Of a stretch of DNA of 64,000 bases, positions 18,065-27,745 are shown piece by piece; the stretch's first letter is position 1; each line of letters begins with the position of its first letter. Position numbers and translations under genes: made by a program. Source of the DNA: SB11 sp965222995 (GTDB lineage Bacteria > Bacteroidota > Bacteroidia > UBA8524). The stretch spans positions 2,294,001-2,358,000 of the forward strand of contig OZ244977.1 in the NCBI GenBank assembly GCA_965222995.1. The letters run 5' to 3'. The notes under the pieces were generated by a model. The model was not told where the DNA came from, did no database searches, and saw nothing but the letters and a program-made list of their open reading frames with translations.

Positions 18065-18519
18065 AAGTATTTAAAACGGTTTAGCTATTAACTATAGTAA
18101 TACTTTTTTACTCTGTAAAGTTTGTAAACGATTGATAAATTGATTTTAAATACCAATGTATGGCTACTGATTTTTCTGAAGGTTTGTAAACGGTAGCGCA
18201 CAATGTGGTATTTTTTTCAAAGTTATTACAATAAAATGATGCCGAGAAAAAAGTACTCGTTATTGTTTTATCTGGATGATAAAGTTTTTTAAAAGCCTTT
18301 AAGCTGCCAGCCAAAGATATTTCAAAGGTTTTTTATGAAACCATAATTTGTTGTACTTGTGTTCTCCCAAACAAAAAAGTACAAGTCTCCACACTTTGGG
18401 TAATAATCACCGCAAAACCTATCACCCAAAAATCTAAACAAAACACAAACAACTAAAAATCAATCACTTAAATATTCGGCACAAAGTTGACAATAGGTAG
18501 CTAAACAAATAATTAAATT
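18065..18519. other. Intergenic region without a convincing gene
   Basis: A 68-codon minus-strand frame at 18108-18314 has no recognisable motif and I do not call it. ACTTGT/ACAAGT half-sites lie at about 18355 and 18380. The promoter of the downstream T9SS gene must be here, but no clean TAnnTTTG element stands out. Confidence 0.4.
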
Positions 18520-20808
18520 ATGAGACAATATAAACTTACTAACGTTAAATTAGTGCTGATTGCACTTTTCACATTTATGGTGGGTGGCATAGCCAATGCT
18601 GCCACATTTACTGCTATTGCATCAGGCAATTGGTCAAGTGCAGCTACCTGGGGAGGAACTGCACCAAGCAACATTATATCAATAGATGATATTATTATAC
18701 CTGCAGGTGTTACTGTTACTTTAGACCAAGATGTTGAGATTGACGGTGCATTATCTTCATTAGAAGTAATGGGTACTCTGAAATCTACAACTACAAATAC
18801 TCTTACTGTAACAAGAGGTACAATTACAGGTACGGGTGAAATTGATGTTAATGCTTTGATTATTGGTAGTTTTGGCGGCAGCACATTTACCGGTAATTTT
18901 ACAGTTAAATCAATGACAACCGCCAGTGCTAATTTGGTATTTACCAGCTTAGTTGATGTAACTGAAACATTATTTTTACAGGCGGGTACAATATCACTAA
19001 ATACAGGCAGTAACTTGTCGCTTAAACAAAATGCCACCTTAAAAATTGATGAAGGTTCACTTATTGGTAATGGTGGTTTGCTAACTACTAACAATTCATA
19101 CAACGTAAATTATGTAGGTAGTTCTAAAACATCAGGAATCGAGCTTAGTGGTTCGGGAACTGCTAATGTTATTGTTGATTTAATGGATAATAACCAAGAA
19201 TTAAAACTTAATTCTAACACAGTAATTGAAGGTACTTTAGACCAAAAAAGCGGTAAAATAGACTTAAATGGTAAAACGCTTACTATAGAAGGTGATTATA
19301 AAGCATCAGCCGGGGCTATGATTAAATCTGATAACATGGCTGAGATTATGGTAAAAAGTAACAGTAATTTAAGCAGTGGTTTCATGTTTGATAGCAATAA
19401 CAATCAAATTAGTAAGTTCACTGTTGATTTAAGCGGAAATGGAAAAGCTAAGGTAAATTCTAATGTTGAAGTTGTAAATGAATTAACACTTAACAATGGT
19501 GATCTTGAGTTGAATAATAACGCCGAACTTAGCCTTAGTGCTGACGCTAAAGTAATGATTGATGGTGGTACTATAGTAGCTACCAACGGTAGTTTCAAAG
19601 CAACATCTGATTATGATGTAACCTATATGGGTACTTCAAAAAACTCTAGCGTAGAGCTTGAAGGCAGTGGCTTAAACAATGTTACTATCGACTTATCTGA
19701 CGATGCAAATTCAATAAAGCTAAGTAGCAGCGCAAAGGTTAATGGCAATCTAAATATCTCTAAAGGTATGTTGGAACTAAATGATAATGACTTAGAGATA
19801 GCCGGAAACTTCTCCGGAAGTGCTAATGCTAAGGTTAAAGGTTCTAGCAACTCTAACCTTACAATATCATCAGCAACTAAACTTACTCAGAAAATTGAAT
19901 TTGACGCAAGTGGAAACACTCTTAACGGTTTAACTATTAATATTGGTGACGGTAGTGATTTTGAATTAAGCTCTGACCTTACAGTTAAGCAGGTAACCTT
20001 AGTTAATGGAAGTATTGAAATAGATGATAATACTTTAACCATTGATAATGGCGGAAGCATAACAGGTGCCACAACAACACGCTATATTAAAATTAATGGT
20101 CAAGGTACACTAGATATGATGGTAGACGCTAGCGGATTTGCAAAATTCCCTGTAGGAACTTCTACCAGCTATTCTCCTGCAAACCTAAAATTAAATTCAG
20201 GTACTGCATCTAAATTTATGGTGAATGTAACAAATGGTGTTAAAACAGACGGTACTTTTGGTAGCGATATGACTACTACTAGAAGTCTTGTTAACCGTAC
20301 TTGGGACATTAATACTTCAGCAACCGGTAATGTAGATGTTGATATGAAACTTGAGTGGACTTCTGATATAGAAGCTAACGGTTTTGATAGAAGTAATGCT
20401 TTTATAAGCCATTTTACTAACGGAAACTGGGATGTAACTGCAACTGCTACAGCAACTGCAACTGCCAACAGTACATTTGAACTGGAGCGTAAAGGTATTA
20501 CATCATTCAGCCCTTTTGCAGTAGCTGATAATGGTAGTGCTTTAAGTACTACCCCGACAACTGTTGCTATTAATAAAATGTATCCTAATCCTGTACAGGA
20601 TAAACTTATTTGTGAGTTAGATATAAATAATACTACACAAATTGAAGTAATAGACTTGAGTGGCCGAGTACTTTATAACAATACTGTTAGCGCTAATAGC
20701 GGTAACACTGTGGCCCATACAATTGATTTTAGCTCTATACCTTCTGGCGTATACTTTGTAAAAGTATCTTCAAATGATTTACAAGTTATGCAAAAGGTAG
20801 TTAAATAA
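18520..20808 (+). CDS. Beta-helical surface protein with T9SS type A sorting domain
   Basis: The 762-aa protein has a Sec signal peptide ending near ANAA (residue 26). It begins with a G8-like segment, SGNWSSAATWGG...DDIIIPAGVTVTLDQDV. A long run of Ser/Asn/Gly-rich short beta repeats follows (for example LNSNTVIEGTL, LSSSAKVNGNL, LNDNDLEIAGNFSG), likely a right-handed beta-helix or solenoid. The last 75 residues, beginning NKMYPNPVQDKL and ending GVYFVKVSSND...QKVVK, are a T9SS type A C-terminal signal. It would cross the outer membrane by T9SS and be attached or released at the cell surface. The substrate or partner is unknown. Confidence 0.85.
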   Translation: MRQYKLTNVKLVLIALFTFMVGGIANAATFTAIASGNWSSAATWGGTAPSNIISIDDIIIPAGVTVTLDQDVEIDGALSSLEVMGTLKSTTTNTLTVTRGTITGTGEIDVNALIIGSFGGSTFTGNFTVKSMTTASANLVFTSLVDVTETLFLQAGTISLNTGSNLSLKQNATLKIDEGSLIGNGGLLTTNNSYNVNYVGSSKTSGIELSGSGTANVIVDLMDNNQELKLNSNTVIEGTLDQKSGKIDLNGKTLTIEGDYKASAGAMIKSDNMAEIMVKSNSNLSSGFMFDSNNNQISKFTVDLSGNGKAKVNSNVEVVNELTLNNGDLELNNNAELSLSADAKVMIDGGTIVATNGSFKATSDYDVTYMGTSKNSSVELEGSGLNNVTIDLSDDANSIKLSSSAKVNGNLNISKGMLELNDNDLEIAGNFSGSANAKVKGSSNSNLTISSATKLTQKIEFDASGNTLNGLTINIGDGSDFELSSDLTVKQVTLVNGSIEIDDNTLTIDNGGSITGATTTRYIKINGQGTLDMMVDASGFAKFPVGTSTSYSPANLKLNSGTASKFMVNVTNGVKTDGTFGSDMTTTRSLVNRTWDINTSATGNVDVDMKLEWTSDIEANGFDRSNAFISHFTNGNWDVTATATATATANSTFELERKGITSFSPFAVADNGSALSTTPTTVAINKMYPNPVQDKLICELDINNTTQIEVIDLSGRVLYNNTVSANSGNTVAHTIDFSSIPSGVYFVKVSSNDLQVMQKVVK

Positions 20809-20893
20809 TAAAACTCCTAAAAACCTCAACATAAAGGGAGCTCTTTTCTAAAGAGAGTTCTCTTTTTATCAAATATTTTAAACTACAAATGCC

Positions 20894-21328
20894 ATGAAAT
20901 TATTAAGAAAAGTAACGATTGCAATTACATTATTAGGAATAATATCAGCATATAGCTGTAAAGAGAAACCAACCAAAGAAAAGGTTGAGGATAAAGTAAC
21001 AGAAGTTAAGGAAGAAATTAAAGATGAAAGTGAGGATTTGAAAGAAAATCTGCAAGAAAGAAAAGCCGAAATAGATAACAAAATAGCAGAGCTTAAGGCT
21101 GATGCAGAAAAAGAAACCGGTGAAGCAAAACAAGCTCTTGAAAAAAAGATTAATGAATTGGAAATTCTTGCTAATGATGTAGACAACTCCATTGAAAACC
21201 TTGAAGATGCTACTGAAGAAAAATGGGAAGAATTAAAGAAAAACACTAAAGCTACTATAGCAAAAGTTGAAGCAAGGTGGAATGAGATTTTTTATACAGA
21301 AAGTGACAGCATAGAGAACAACAACTAA
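20894..21328 (+). CDS. Acidic coiled-coil lipoprotein
   Basis: The 144-aa protein has a lipoprotein signal with lipobox AYSC (Cys about 22). It is followed by KEKPTKEKVEDKVTEVKEE and then an almost purely helical Lys/Glu-rich coiled coil to residue 130. Function is unknown. It may be a periplasmic spacer or outer-membrane tether. The next gene is a shorter lipoprotein whose mature start carries the same EKVEDKVEE module, so the pair probably arose by duplication. Gap to that gene is 18 nt. Confidence 0.65.
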   Translation: MKLLRKVTIAITLLGIISAYSCKEKPTKEKVEDKVTEVKEEIKDESEDLKENLQERKAEIDNKIAELKADAEKETGEAKQALEKKINELEILANDVDNSIENLEDATEEKWEELKKNTKATIAKVEARWNEIFYTESDSIENNN

Positions 21329-21346
21329 ATATAAATAAATAAACTT

Positions 21347-21538
21347 ATGAAATTATCAAAAAACGTATTAACAGCAGCTGTAATTTTAGCACTAAGCGGA
21401 ACAGTTTTTACAGGCTGCGAAGAAAAATCTACAAGTGAAAAAGTAGAAGACAAAGTTGAGGAAACAGGTGAAGAAATAGAAGATGAAGTTGAGGACACTA
21501 AGGATGAGGTTGAAGATGAAATAGATGACGCCAATTAA
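21347..21538 (+). CDS. Small acidic lipoprotein
   Basis: A 63-aa precursor with signal peptide and lipobox FTGC (Cys about 24). The mature part is about 40 residues and almost all Glu, Asp, Lys, Val and Thr (EKVEDKVEETGEEIEDEVED). It shares this module with the preceding lipoprotein and is followed by a good terminator. A structural or metal/cation-binding role is possible but unproven. Confidence 0.6.
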   Translation: MKLSKNVLTAAVILALSGTVFTGCEEKSTSEKVEDKVEETGEEIEDEVEDTKDEVEDEIDDAN

Positions 21539-21589
21539 TTAGTTTTTTCATGTACTTTTAAAATTCATATGTGGTATAATTACCATAAC

Positions 21590-21621
21590 AAAGGCAGTTT
21601 AATTACTGCCTTTATTTTTTT
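21590..21621 (+). terminator. Intrinsic terminator after the lipoprotein pair
   Basis: AAAGGCAGT pairs with ACTGCCTTT across a 6-nt loop, followed by ATTTTTTT. Confidence 0.8.
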
Positions 21622-21654
21622 AGAAAAATAATAGTTCTTCTTTACTATTAACAA

Positions 21655-21702
21655 GCCAAAAAACCTCTTGCAATAGCTATTGTAAGAGGGTTTATTTTTT
21701 TG
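21655..21702 (-). terminator. Intrinsic terminator of the response-regulator/histidine-kinase gene (works on both strands)
   Basis: A long stem with few mismatches (AAACCTCTTGCAATA against TATTGTAAGAGGGTTT) is flanked by an A-run on the left and a T-run on the right. It terminates the minus-strand gene ending at 21709 and could also stop plus-strand readthrough. Confidence 0.75.
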
Positions 21703-21708
21703 GTTACT

Positions 21709-23154
21709 CTACTTTACTAATGGAATAGCTATAACAAATGTGGTACCCTTACCTGCTTCACTTTCTACATGTATTTCACCTTTGTGTTGGTACACAATGT
21801 TTTGTACTGTGGCCATACCTAACCCCATGCCGCCCTGTCGTTTACTAAAAAAGGGTTTAAAAAAGTTTTCCAGAATTTCATCATCCATACCTATACCATT
21901 ATCTTGTATTAAAATATTAGCATAATTATCATCCTGATTAAGACTTACGGTTATATGTGGATTGTCGCAATTATCTGTAGCTTCAACTGCATTGGTAATT
22001 ATATTAGTAAATACCATAGCCAAAGTATCTTTATCTGCCATTACGAGAGTTTTGCTATTACCATTAGGAACAGTGAGCTTAACCTCTTTCAACTTTATCC
22101 TGTCTATAGTATGCTCAATGGCAACGTTTATTATATCTTCAATAGGGTAACTCTCAAATTTTAAATCAGCAATTTTTGTATTATTAAGCAAATCATCAAT
22201 TAAAGTATTTATTCGTCCTGAGTTTCTGCCAATCATTTCAACATACAGCTGATAGTCGTCCATGCTATCCATCATTTGATTTACTGCCAGTGTAATATTT
22301 GTTAATGGATTTCTAACCTCGTGGGCTATCATACGTGCCATACGATTGGTTAGGTTTCTTTGGTCTGAAATCTTTAACCCGTATTCTGCTTTTTTAAGCT
22401 CGGTTATATCATGTATAATTCCTTGGTACCCAATTTTTTCTCCCTCAAAATTATAAATAGGTGATGATGAAATAAGCGTATCTAATTTTTCATTAGTAGT
22501 TTTACTTAGCTTAACACTTAGGTTTTGCACAAACCCCTTTTCATCATTGTAAGTTTTAAACTTGTTAAAATCTTTATTATTTTTAAATAACTCAGCAAAA
22601 TTTTTCTGTAAGGCTTCCTCAAGTTTCAAATCAAATAGTTCTAAGAACGAACTATTCACTTGTGTAAGCAACATATTCTTATCAGTAATATAAATAGGGT
22701 CAATACTTTGCTCAAAAAGTGTTTTAAACCTGATGTGTTGCTCTTCATTAAGTGCTTTTTGCTCATACCGCTCTACAGTATGCCGTATTGTACGCTCTAG
22801 CATTTCGGCACTTAAAAGTTCTTTAGGCAAATAATCATCTGCCCCGGCTTCTATCGCACTAATATCCACTTCCCTATTACCAATACCGGTAAGTAGTATT
22901 TTCGGTAGTTTATTTCCTGCTGCAATTGATTGTTCTATGAGCTCTAATCCAGTTCCTGCACCTAATAAATTATCTATCAAATAAATATCATGCTTAGCTT
23001 CTTTTAGTGCTTTCAAACCATCACTAAAATTGGTAACATTTTCTACTATATAATGCTCACTACCAAAATCTTGCAAATAGTCCTTAATTAAGAAAAAATC
23101 ACCTTCGTCATCATCAATAGCAAGTACTTTATAGGGTTTATTTATGTTTCTCAT
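21709..23154 (-). CDS. Receiver-PAS-histidine kinase hybrid protein
   Basis: ATG 23154 is used (an in-frame TTG two codons earlier is less likely). The protein has about 481 aa. It holds an N-terminal receiver domain (AIDDDEGDF acidic pocket, phospho-acceptor Asp in YLIDNLLG), a PAS domain (about 135-255) and a HisKA helix with MARMIAHEVRNPLTN (His about 276). The HATPase_c domain has NAVEATDN, DNGIGMDDE and GGMGLGMATVQ. No membrane segment is seen, so it is a cytoplasmic kinase whose receiver is probably the target of another kinase. It lies 23 nt downstream of a single-domain response regulator and a membrane kinase, forming one operon. Confidence 0.88.
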   Translation of the reverse strand: MRNINKPYKVLAIDDDEGDFFLIKDYLQDFGSEHYIVENVTNFSDGLKALKEAKHDIYLIDNLLGAGTGLELIEQSIAAGNKLPKILLTGIGNREVDISAIEAGADDYLPKELLSAEMLERTIRHTVERYEQKALNEEQHIRFKTLFEQSIDPIYITDKNMLLTQVNSSFLELFDLKLEEALQKNFAELFKNNKDFNKFKTYNDEKGFVQNLSVKLSKTTNEKLDTLISSSPIYNFEGEKIGYQGIIHDITELKKAEYGLKISDQRNLTNRMARMIAHEVRNPLTNITLAVNQMMDSMDDYQLYVEMIGRNSGRINTLIDDLLNNTKIADLKFESYPIEDIINVAIEHTIDRIKLKEVKLTVPNGNSKTLVMADKDTLAMVFTNIITNAVEATDNCDNPHITVSLNQDDNYANILIQDNGIGMDDEILENFFKPFFSKRQGGMGLGMATVQNIVYQHKGEIHVESEAGKGTTFVIAIPLVK

Positions 23155-23177
23155 AGTCAAGAGACAGTTAAGCTATT

Positions 23178-23615
23178 CTATTTTGGTAATCTCACTATTT
23201 CAAACCAATAACTATTCAATTTTCCAACTACCTCTACTAGCCTTTCAAATGTTACAGGTTTGGTTATGAAGCTATTAACTCCCAAATCGTATGATTTTAT
23301 AATATCTTCTTCACCTTTTGAAGTGGTTAAAACCACCACAGGTATTTTACGTATTGCCGGGTTGTTTTTAATTTCTATTAAAGCTTCCCTACCATCTTTC
23401 TTAGGCATATTAAGGTCTAATAAAATCAATTGGGGACGTGGGGCATTATTAGGAGTATATTTACCCCTGTGCAATAAAAAATCTAATAAGTCTTCTCCGT
23501 CTTTTGTAAAGTATAAATCATTTTTTAATTTATTCTCTTCAAAAGCTTCTTTTGCTAACATCCTATCATCCGGGTCATCGTCAGCCATCACTATTACTAT
23601 GCTTTTTTTATCCAT
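23178..23615 (-). CDS. Single-domain response regulator (Rcp1-like)
   Basis: The 145-aa protein is one receiver domain with MADDDPDDR, the phosphorylation site LILLDLNMPKKDG (Asp about 64), the VVVLTTSKG Thr and the SFITKPV Lys. Length and the extended insert around LHRGKYTPNNAPRP match Rcp1-type regulators that partner with phytochrome-like or CHASE kinases. Its start overlaps the end of the upstream CHASE3 kinase gene by 8 nt, implying translational coupling. It probably relays phosphate between that kinase and the hybrid kinase. Confidence 0.88.
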   Translation of the reverse strand: MDKKSIVIVMADDDPDDRMLAKEAFEENKLKNDLYFTKDGEDLLDFLLHRGKYTPNNAPRPQLILLDLNMPKKDGREALIEIKNNPAIRKIPVVVLTTSKGEEDIIKSYDLGVNSFITKPVTFERLVEVVGKLNSYWFEIVRLPK

Positions 23616-25431
23616 AACTCTTAAATTTCTTAGGTAAAATAATTATAAACTTTGCTCCTTCTTCACTGGATTCTGCACTAATAAAACCTTGATGGTTTTT
23701 ACATATTTTTTTACAAATTGCCAGCCCAATACCGGTACCTTTATAAGTATCACGGTTGTGTAAACGCTGGAAAATAGTAAAAATCTTATCTATATATTTA
23801 ATGTCAAAACCTATTCCGTTGTCACTTACTGTAATTTTATAATATAGTTTATTGGCTGGGGCATTAATATTATCCACTTCCAATTTTTTACCTTTAAGCA
23901 AAGTACTACTAATTGTAACTATTGGCGGAACATCAGGCTTTCTAAATTTTATAGCATTACTAATTAAGTTTTGAAATAGCTGCCCCATTTGTACAGGATT
24001 AGCCATACCTAAAGTGGGTAATTTTTCTACATTTATTGTAGCGTTGGTTTCTTGTATTGTTAGCTGTAGATTGTCAAGGGTTGAGCTTATAACTGCATTT
24101 AAGTCAACTTTTTCCATATCACTATCATCCCGAGATATTCTACTAAAGGTTAATAAATCAGTTATTAATATTTGCATTCTCTCAGCTCCATCCACCATTC
24201 TATCAATATATTCTTTGCCTGTAAACTCAGGGTTATCGCTATACTTAGCAACCAGTCTGTCTCCAAAAGCTCTAATTTTTCTTAATGGCTCTTGCAAATC
24301 ATGAGAGGCCACATAGGCAAACTGTTCTAAATCCTCATTACTACGCTTAAGCTCTTCAAGAGTGGCATTAACAATTTCTTTTGCTTCTTTAAGCTTAGTT
24401 ATGTCTCTAGCAACAAAGCTGTAAAAGTCTTCACCCTCTACATTCCATTGGCTTAGTGTAATTTCTATTGGTATTTGGCTGTTTTTTTTGTGCTTACCAA
24501 CTAATTCTATTCTGTTGCCAATAGTATTAAGTTTATCATTCTGCAAAAAATTTCTCAGTTCTAGATATGGTTCACTATCAGATTGTGGTAGCAGCGTGTC
24601 AATGTGCTTATTAAGAATTTCCTTTTCACCATACCCAAAAATATTTTGAGCACCTCTATTCCACGATATTATTTCTCCTTTGTTGTTTATAATGATTACA
24701 CCGTCATTTAGTGTCTCGTTTAAATTTCTATAGCGTATTTCACTTTGCCTAAGTTTTTCAATGGCTTCTTCTCTTTGTTTGGCCATTATCTTTTTTTCTT
24801 TATTCTCTCTGTTTAGTTTTAAATAAAGATACACTGTAACTACAATGGTTATTAAACCCATGAAGATTGCAGTAACTATAGAACCTATACTGTATGATTT
24901 AACTTCTTTAAGCCTGGTACTTAGCAACAGCTTTTCATCGTTAATCATTAATGCGATAAGGTCCCTAATTTCATCCATCACCTTATCGCCTTCTTCTATT
25001 ACAGAAATTGTTTTTGCCCCATAACCTAAAGAGTCGTTTTGTGAAAGTTTTTTCAAGTCATCAAGTAATTTCTTTCGCTTGCGAAATAAACCTTCCAGTT
25101 CATGAAGCCTTTCTTGTTGCTTCTTAATATCTAAAGTAAGAGGATATGCATTTGCTAAATGCAAAAAAGCAGCTTTTTCTGCTTTTTTATACGTTTCTTT
25201 AACCGCTTCATTTTTTGTGATAATATACCCCCTTTGTGTAGCTTCCATCTCATAAAAAGCAGATAATATACTTTCTAACTCTAGCTCCATTTTTCTCCTA
25301 TGCTCAATCCAGTCTCTTTCAGCACCAACCTTGTTTTGAAGTGTGTAAGTTAGCAATGAGAATGTAGCAACTAAACCTATTAGCAGAGTTAGTACTATTA
25401 TATTATTTCCTTTTTTTACCGCTTTACCCAT
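23608..25431 (-). CDS. Membrane histidine kinase with CHASE3-like sensor and PAS domain
   Basis: ATG 25431 (MGKAVKKG) is preferred over an in-frame TTG at 25464. The 607-aa protein has TM1 at about 10-30 and a helical periplasmic CHASE3-like region (EMEATQRGYIITKNE). TM2 is at about 185-207, followed by a PAS domain (about 235-350) and HisKA with FAYVASHDLQEPLRK (His about 376). The HATPase_c domain has NAIKFRKPD, DNGIGFD and GTGIGLAICKKI. It autophosphorylates in response to an unknown envelope signal. It is first in an operon with the overlapping response regulator and the hybrid kinase. Confidence 0.88.
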   Translation of the reverse strand: MGKAVKKGNNIIVLTLLIGLVATFSLLTYTLQNKVGAERDWIEHRRKMELELESILSAFYEMEATQRGYIITKNEAVKETYKKAEKAAFLHLANAYPLTLDIKKQQERLHELEGLFRKRKKLLDDLKKLSQNDSLGYGAKTISVIEEGDKVMDEIRDLIALMINDEKLLLSTRLKEVKSYSIGSIVTAIFMGLITIVVTVYLYLKLNRENKEKKIMAKQREEAIEKLRQSEIRYRNLNETLNDGVIIINNKGEIISWNRGAQNIFGYGEKEILNKHIDTLLPQSDSEPYLELRNFLQNDKLNTIGNRIELVGKHKKNSQIPIEITLSQWNVEGEDFYSFVARDITKLKEAKEIVNATLEELKRSNEDLEQFAYVASHDLQEPLRKIRAFGDRLVAKYSDNPEFTGKEYIDRMVDGAERMQILITDLLTFSRISRDDSDMEKVDLNAVISSTLDNLQLTIQETNATINVEKLPTLGMANPVQMGQLFQNLISNAIKFRKPDVPPIVTISSTLLKGKKLEVDNINAPANKLYYKITVSDNGIGFDIKYIDKIFTIFQRLHNRDTYKGTGIGLAICKKICKNHQGFISAESSEEGAKFIIILPKKFKSYG

Positions 25432-25478
25432 GATAATGAAGTTGTGCTGCAATATATGCAGCAATATTAGAATAAAAG

Positions 25479-25512
25479 AAAAAGCTACAAGATTCCCATC
25501 TTGCAGCTTTTA
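25479..25512 (-). terminator. Intrinsic terminator of the small membrane-protein gene
   Basis: AAAAGCT-CAAGAT arms flank a TCCC loop. On the minus strand the stem is followed by TAGCTTTTTCTTTT. A separate TGCTGCA/TGCAGCA dyad lies at about 25445-25463. Confidence 0.75.
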
Positions 25513-25538
25513 CACATATTATTCGTATATGGATTATT

Positions 25539-25694
25539 TTAAATTTTTCTATTGCCGGCTATTATTCTTACTAGTATAGATATTACTGCAAATACTAATA
25601 ACAAATGAATTAAACCTGACAGGCTAAAGGCAAATACTCCCAGTAACCAACCTATAACTAATATTACAGCTATTATATATAATAAATTTCCCAT
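25539..25694 (-). CDS. Lmo0937-family small membrane protein
   Basis: A 51-residue protein starting MGNLLYIIAVILVIGWLLG and ending VRIIAGNRKI. It has two hydrophobic segments with the composition and length of the lmo0937-family membrane proteins that are common next to stress genes. Its own terminator follows at 25479-25512. A lipoprotein gene lies 29 nt upstream on the same strand, so they may be co-transcribed. Function is unknown. The start ATG is the only one in frame. Confidence 0.72.
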   Translation of the reverse strand: MGNLLYIIAVILVIGWLLGVFAFSLSGLIHLLLVFAVISILVRIIAGNRKI

Positions 25695-25723
25695 TGTTTT
25701 ATCCTTTCTTATTTAATAATTAA

Positions 25724-26149
25724 TTACTTAGCTTTTAATTGTAACTCTCTTGTGCCGCCTTTTTCTTTTAGCCAAAGTTCTTTTTCTTTAAGACGAAGTA
25801 TTTCGTATACCTGGTCTGCATCATCATCATCAAAATCTAATCGTATATCGTTTTTCTTGTTCTCAAATACCCAATTTCCTTCAGTAGAAAAAGAAAAAGT
25901 GAACCCGCCCGAAGTATAATTTGATGTTAGCTTAGCATCACCGTCTTTATTTAAATCCAACTCGTATTGGTCGTAATTTGATGTCTCATCGTCTCCATTG
26001 TTGTAGGCTTTGTCTATAACCCAAACATTGGCTACTCGCTCTTTCTTAGAACGTAAGCTAATAAATGGTCCGTCTTCGTATTTGCAACTGGATATTGTTA
26101 ATGCCAGTATTGAAAAAAGCACTGAAATTTTTAAAATAGTATTTTTCAT
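25724..26149 (-). CDS. Lipocalin-like lipoprotein
   Basis: The 141-aa protein has a lipoprotein signal (lipobox ISSC, Cys about 22) and a mature part built of short beta strands. It shows VWVIDKAYNNG, YELDLNKDGDAKLTSNY, GNWVFENKKNDIRLDF and ILRLKEKELWLKE. This is the pattern of Bacteroidota lipocalin-like lipoproteins (DUF5004/DUF4923-type). Ligand is unknown. It lies upstream of the Lmo0937-type gene on the same strand. Confidence 0.65.
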   Translation of the reverse strand: MKNTILKISVLFSILALTISSCKYEDGPFISLRSKKERVANVWVIDKAYNNGDDETSNYDQYELDLNKDGDAKLTSNYTSGGFTFSFSTEGNWVFENKKNDIRLDFDDDDADQVYEILRLKEKELWLKEKGGTRELQLKAK

Positions 26150-26329
26150 AATTGTTAATGTTTTGTTGCCAACAGTAATTCAATTGCATTGCCAAATACT
26201 ATTTGAAAGTATAATTTTTTGAAAATCAATTAGTTAAAAAGATTTAGCCTGAAAAATACTAATAATAAAAGAATAGTTCTGGGTATTTTTTACCCAACCT
26301 TGCACAAATAAACCCCAAAGAAGTATTTG

Positions 26330-27745
26330 TTAATTTGCTTTTGATTCTATGCCGAGAGCAGACATTTTATTGTATAGGGTTTTTCTATCAACATTTAATA
26401 ACTCAGCAGTTTTGCTTTTATTATAACCTGTTTTACTTAGCACGGATAGTATAGCTTTTTTTTCTGCATTATCCACTACTGCCTTCAAATCAGTAAGCTC
26501 TTCCCCTCCTCCATAGTCATCATCCTCAAATACAAACTTAGCATCAAGTAGTTCTGTAGGTAAAGTATCAACATCAATTTGGTTGCCTTCACCGCAAAGT
26601 AATGTAGCACGCTTTACAACATTTTTCATCTCACGCAAGTTACCCGGCCAAAAGTAATGCAGTAACTTATCTAATGCTTCTTTAGTAAAGCCCTCTACAT
26701 CTTTGTTCAGTTCAGAATTTGCAACACTTAAAAAATAATTCAGGTATAGTTTAATATCGCTTTTCCTCTCGTTTAGGGTAGGTATTTCAATTGAAAACTC
26801 GTTTATACGGTAATATATATCTTCCCTAAAATTCCCTTTTTTTATCTGTTCTTTAAGGTTATCATTTGTAGCAGCAATAATCCGCACATCTATTTCGATA
26901 TCCTTTGTATCACCAAGAGGGCGAATTTTTCGTTCTTGTATAACTCTTAGTAGTTTTACTTGGTTATCATAAGATAAGTTACCGATTTCATCTAAAAATA
27001 GGGTACCCCCATTAGCAAGCTCAAAATGCCCTTTTTTATCTGATAGAGCACCTGTAAAAGCTCCTTTCTTATGACCAAACAACTCACTATTAGCTAAATC
27101 TTTTGGTAATGCACCGCAATCAACAGGTACAAATTTACTATTCTTTCTACTGCTTAAATCGTGAATCATTTTAGCTGTAACTTCCTTTCCCGTTCCACTT
27201 TCTCCTAAAAGAAGTACCGTCATGTCTGTTGGTGCAACTAACTCTACTAATTTCTGTACCTGAACTGCTGCATTACTTTTACCCAACACATAAGGTTTTA
27301 TTGCAGTTTTTGGTTTGGCAGCACCAGCCTCTTTTTTCTTTTTTGAAATCGGTTGTAAGTCAACTCCTTGTTGTGATTTCTCTTCACCAACTTTTAGAGC
27401 TTCTTTTATGCTTATTAGTATTTCTTCAGGGTAAAGTGGTTTTGTAACATATTCGTTAGCTCCATATTTCATAGCCTTAACAGCCATTCTCACATCAGAA
27501 TATCCTGTAATAATTATTATTTGTGTGCTAGGTTGCCTTTCCTTAATCATTTTTATCATATCTAATCCGGTATGATCAGGGAGACGGAAATCACAAAGCA
27601 CTAAATCAAAAGTTTTGTCTTCAATCTTTTTCAGACCTGAATTTCCACTGTAAGCTATTTCTATATTATAGCCATTTTTGGTTAAAAACTTCTCAAGCAA
27701 TAGACAAATATCTTGGTCATCATCTATACAAAGAATACTTTTCAT
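26330..27745 (-). CDS. Sigma-54-dependent response regulator (NtrC family)
   Basis: The 471-aa protein has a receiver domain (CIDDDQDI, phosphosite LVLCDFRLPDHTG), an AAA+ ATPase and a C-terminal Fis-type helix-turn-helix. The AAA+ part has Walker A GESGTGKE (about 178-185), the sigma-54 contact loop GAFTGA, and Walker B GTLFLDEIG. The HTH includes KTGYNKSKTAELLNVDRKTLYNKM. All elements for sigma-54 activation are intact. It lies next to a single-domain regulator and near two kinases. Its targets may be the neighbouring envelope genes, but I found no convincing -24/-12 promoter. Confidence 0.93.
   Translation of the reverse strand: MKSILCIDDDQDICLLLEKFLTKNGYNIEIAYSGNSGLKKIEDKTFDLVLCDFRLPDHTGLDMIKMIKERQPSTQIIIITGYSDVRMAVKAMKYGANEYVTKPLYPEEILISIKEALKVGEEKSQQGVDLQPISKKKKEAGAAKPKTAIKPYVLGKSNAAVQVQKLVELVAPTDMTVLLLGESGTGKEVTAKMIHDLSSRKNSKFVPVDCGALPKDLANSELFGHKKGAFTGALSDKKGHFELANGGTLFLDEIGNLSYDNQVKLLRVIQERKIRPLGDTKDIEIDVRIIAATNDNLKEQIKKGNFREDIYYRINEFSIEIPTLNERKSDIKLYLNYFLSVANSELNKDVEGFTKEALDKLLHYFWPGNLREMKNVVKRATLLCGEGNQIDVDTLPTELLDAKFVFEDDDYGGGEELTDLKAVVDNAEKKAILSVLSKTGYNKSKTAELLNVDRKTLYNKMSALGIESKAN

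Noticed and set aside
18108..18314. 68-aa minus-strand open frame upstream of the aldehyde dehydrogenase gene
   Set aside because: No recognisable motif, no promoter or ribosome-binding site, and composition typical of random AT-rich sequence.
26180..26215. Sigma-54 promoter upstream of the lipocalin-like lipoprotein (TTGGCAATGCAATTGAAT on the minus strand)
   Set aside because: Spacing fits, but the near-invariant GC at -12 is GA. A similar weak hit (TTGGTGTGTTCATTGATT) upstream of the barrel gene has the same defect.
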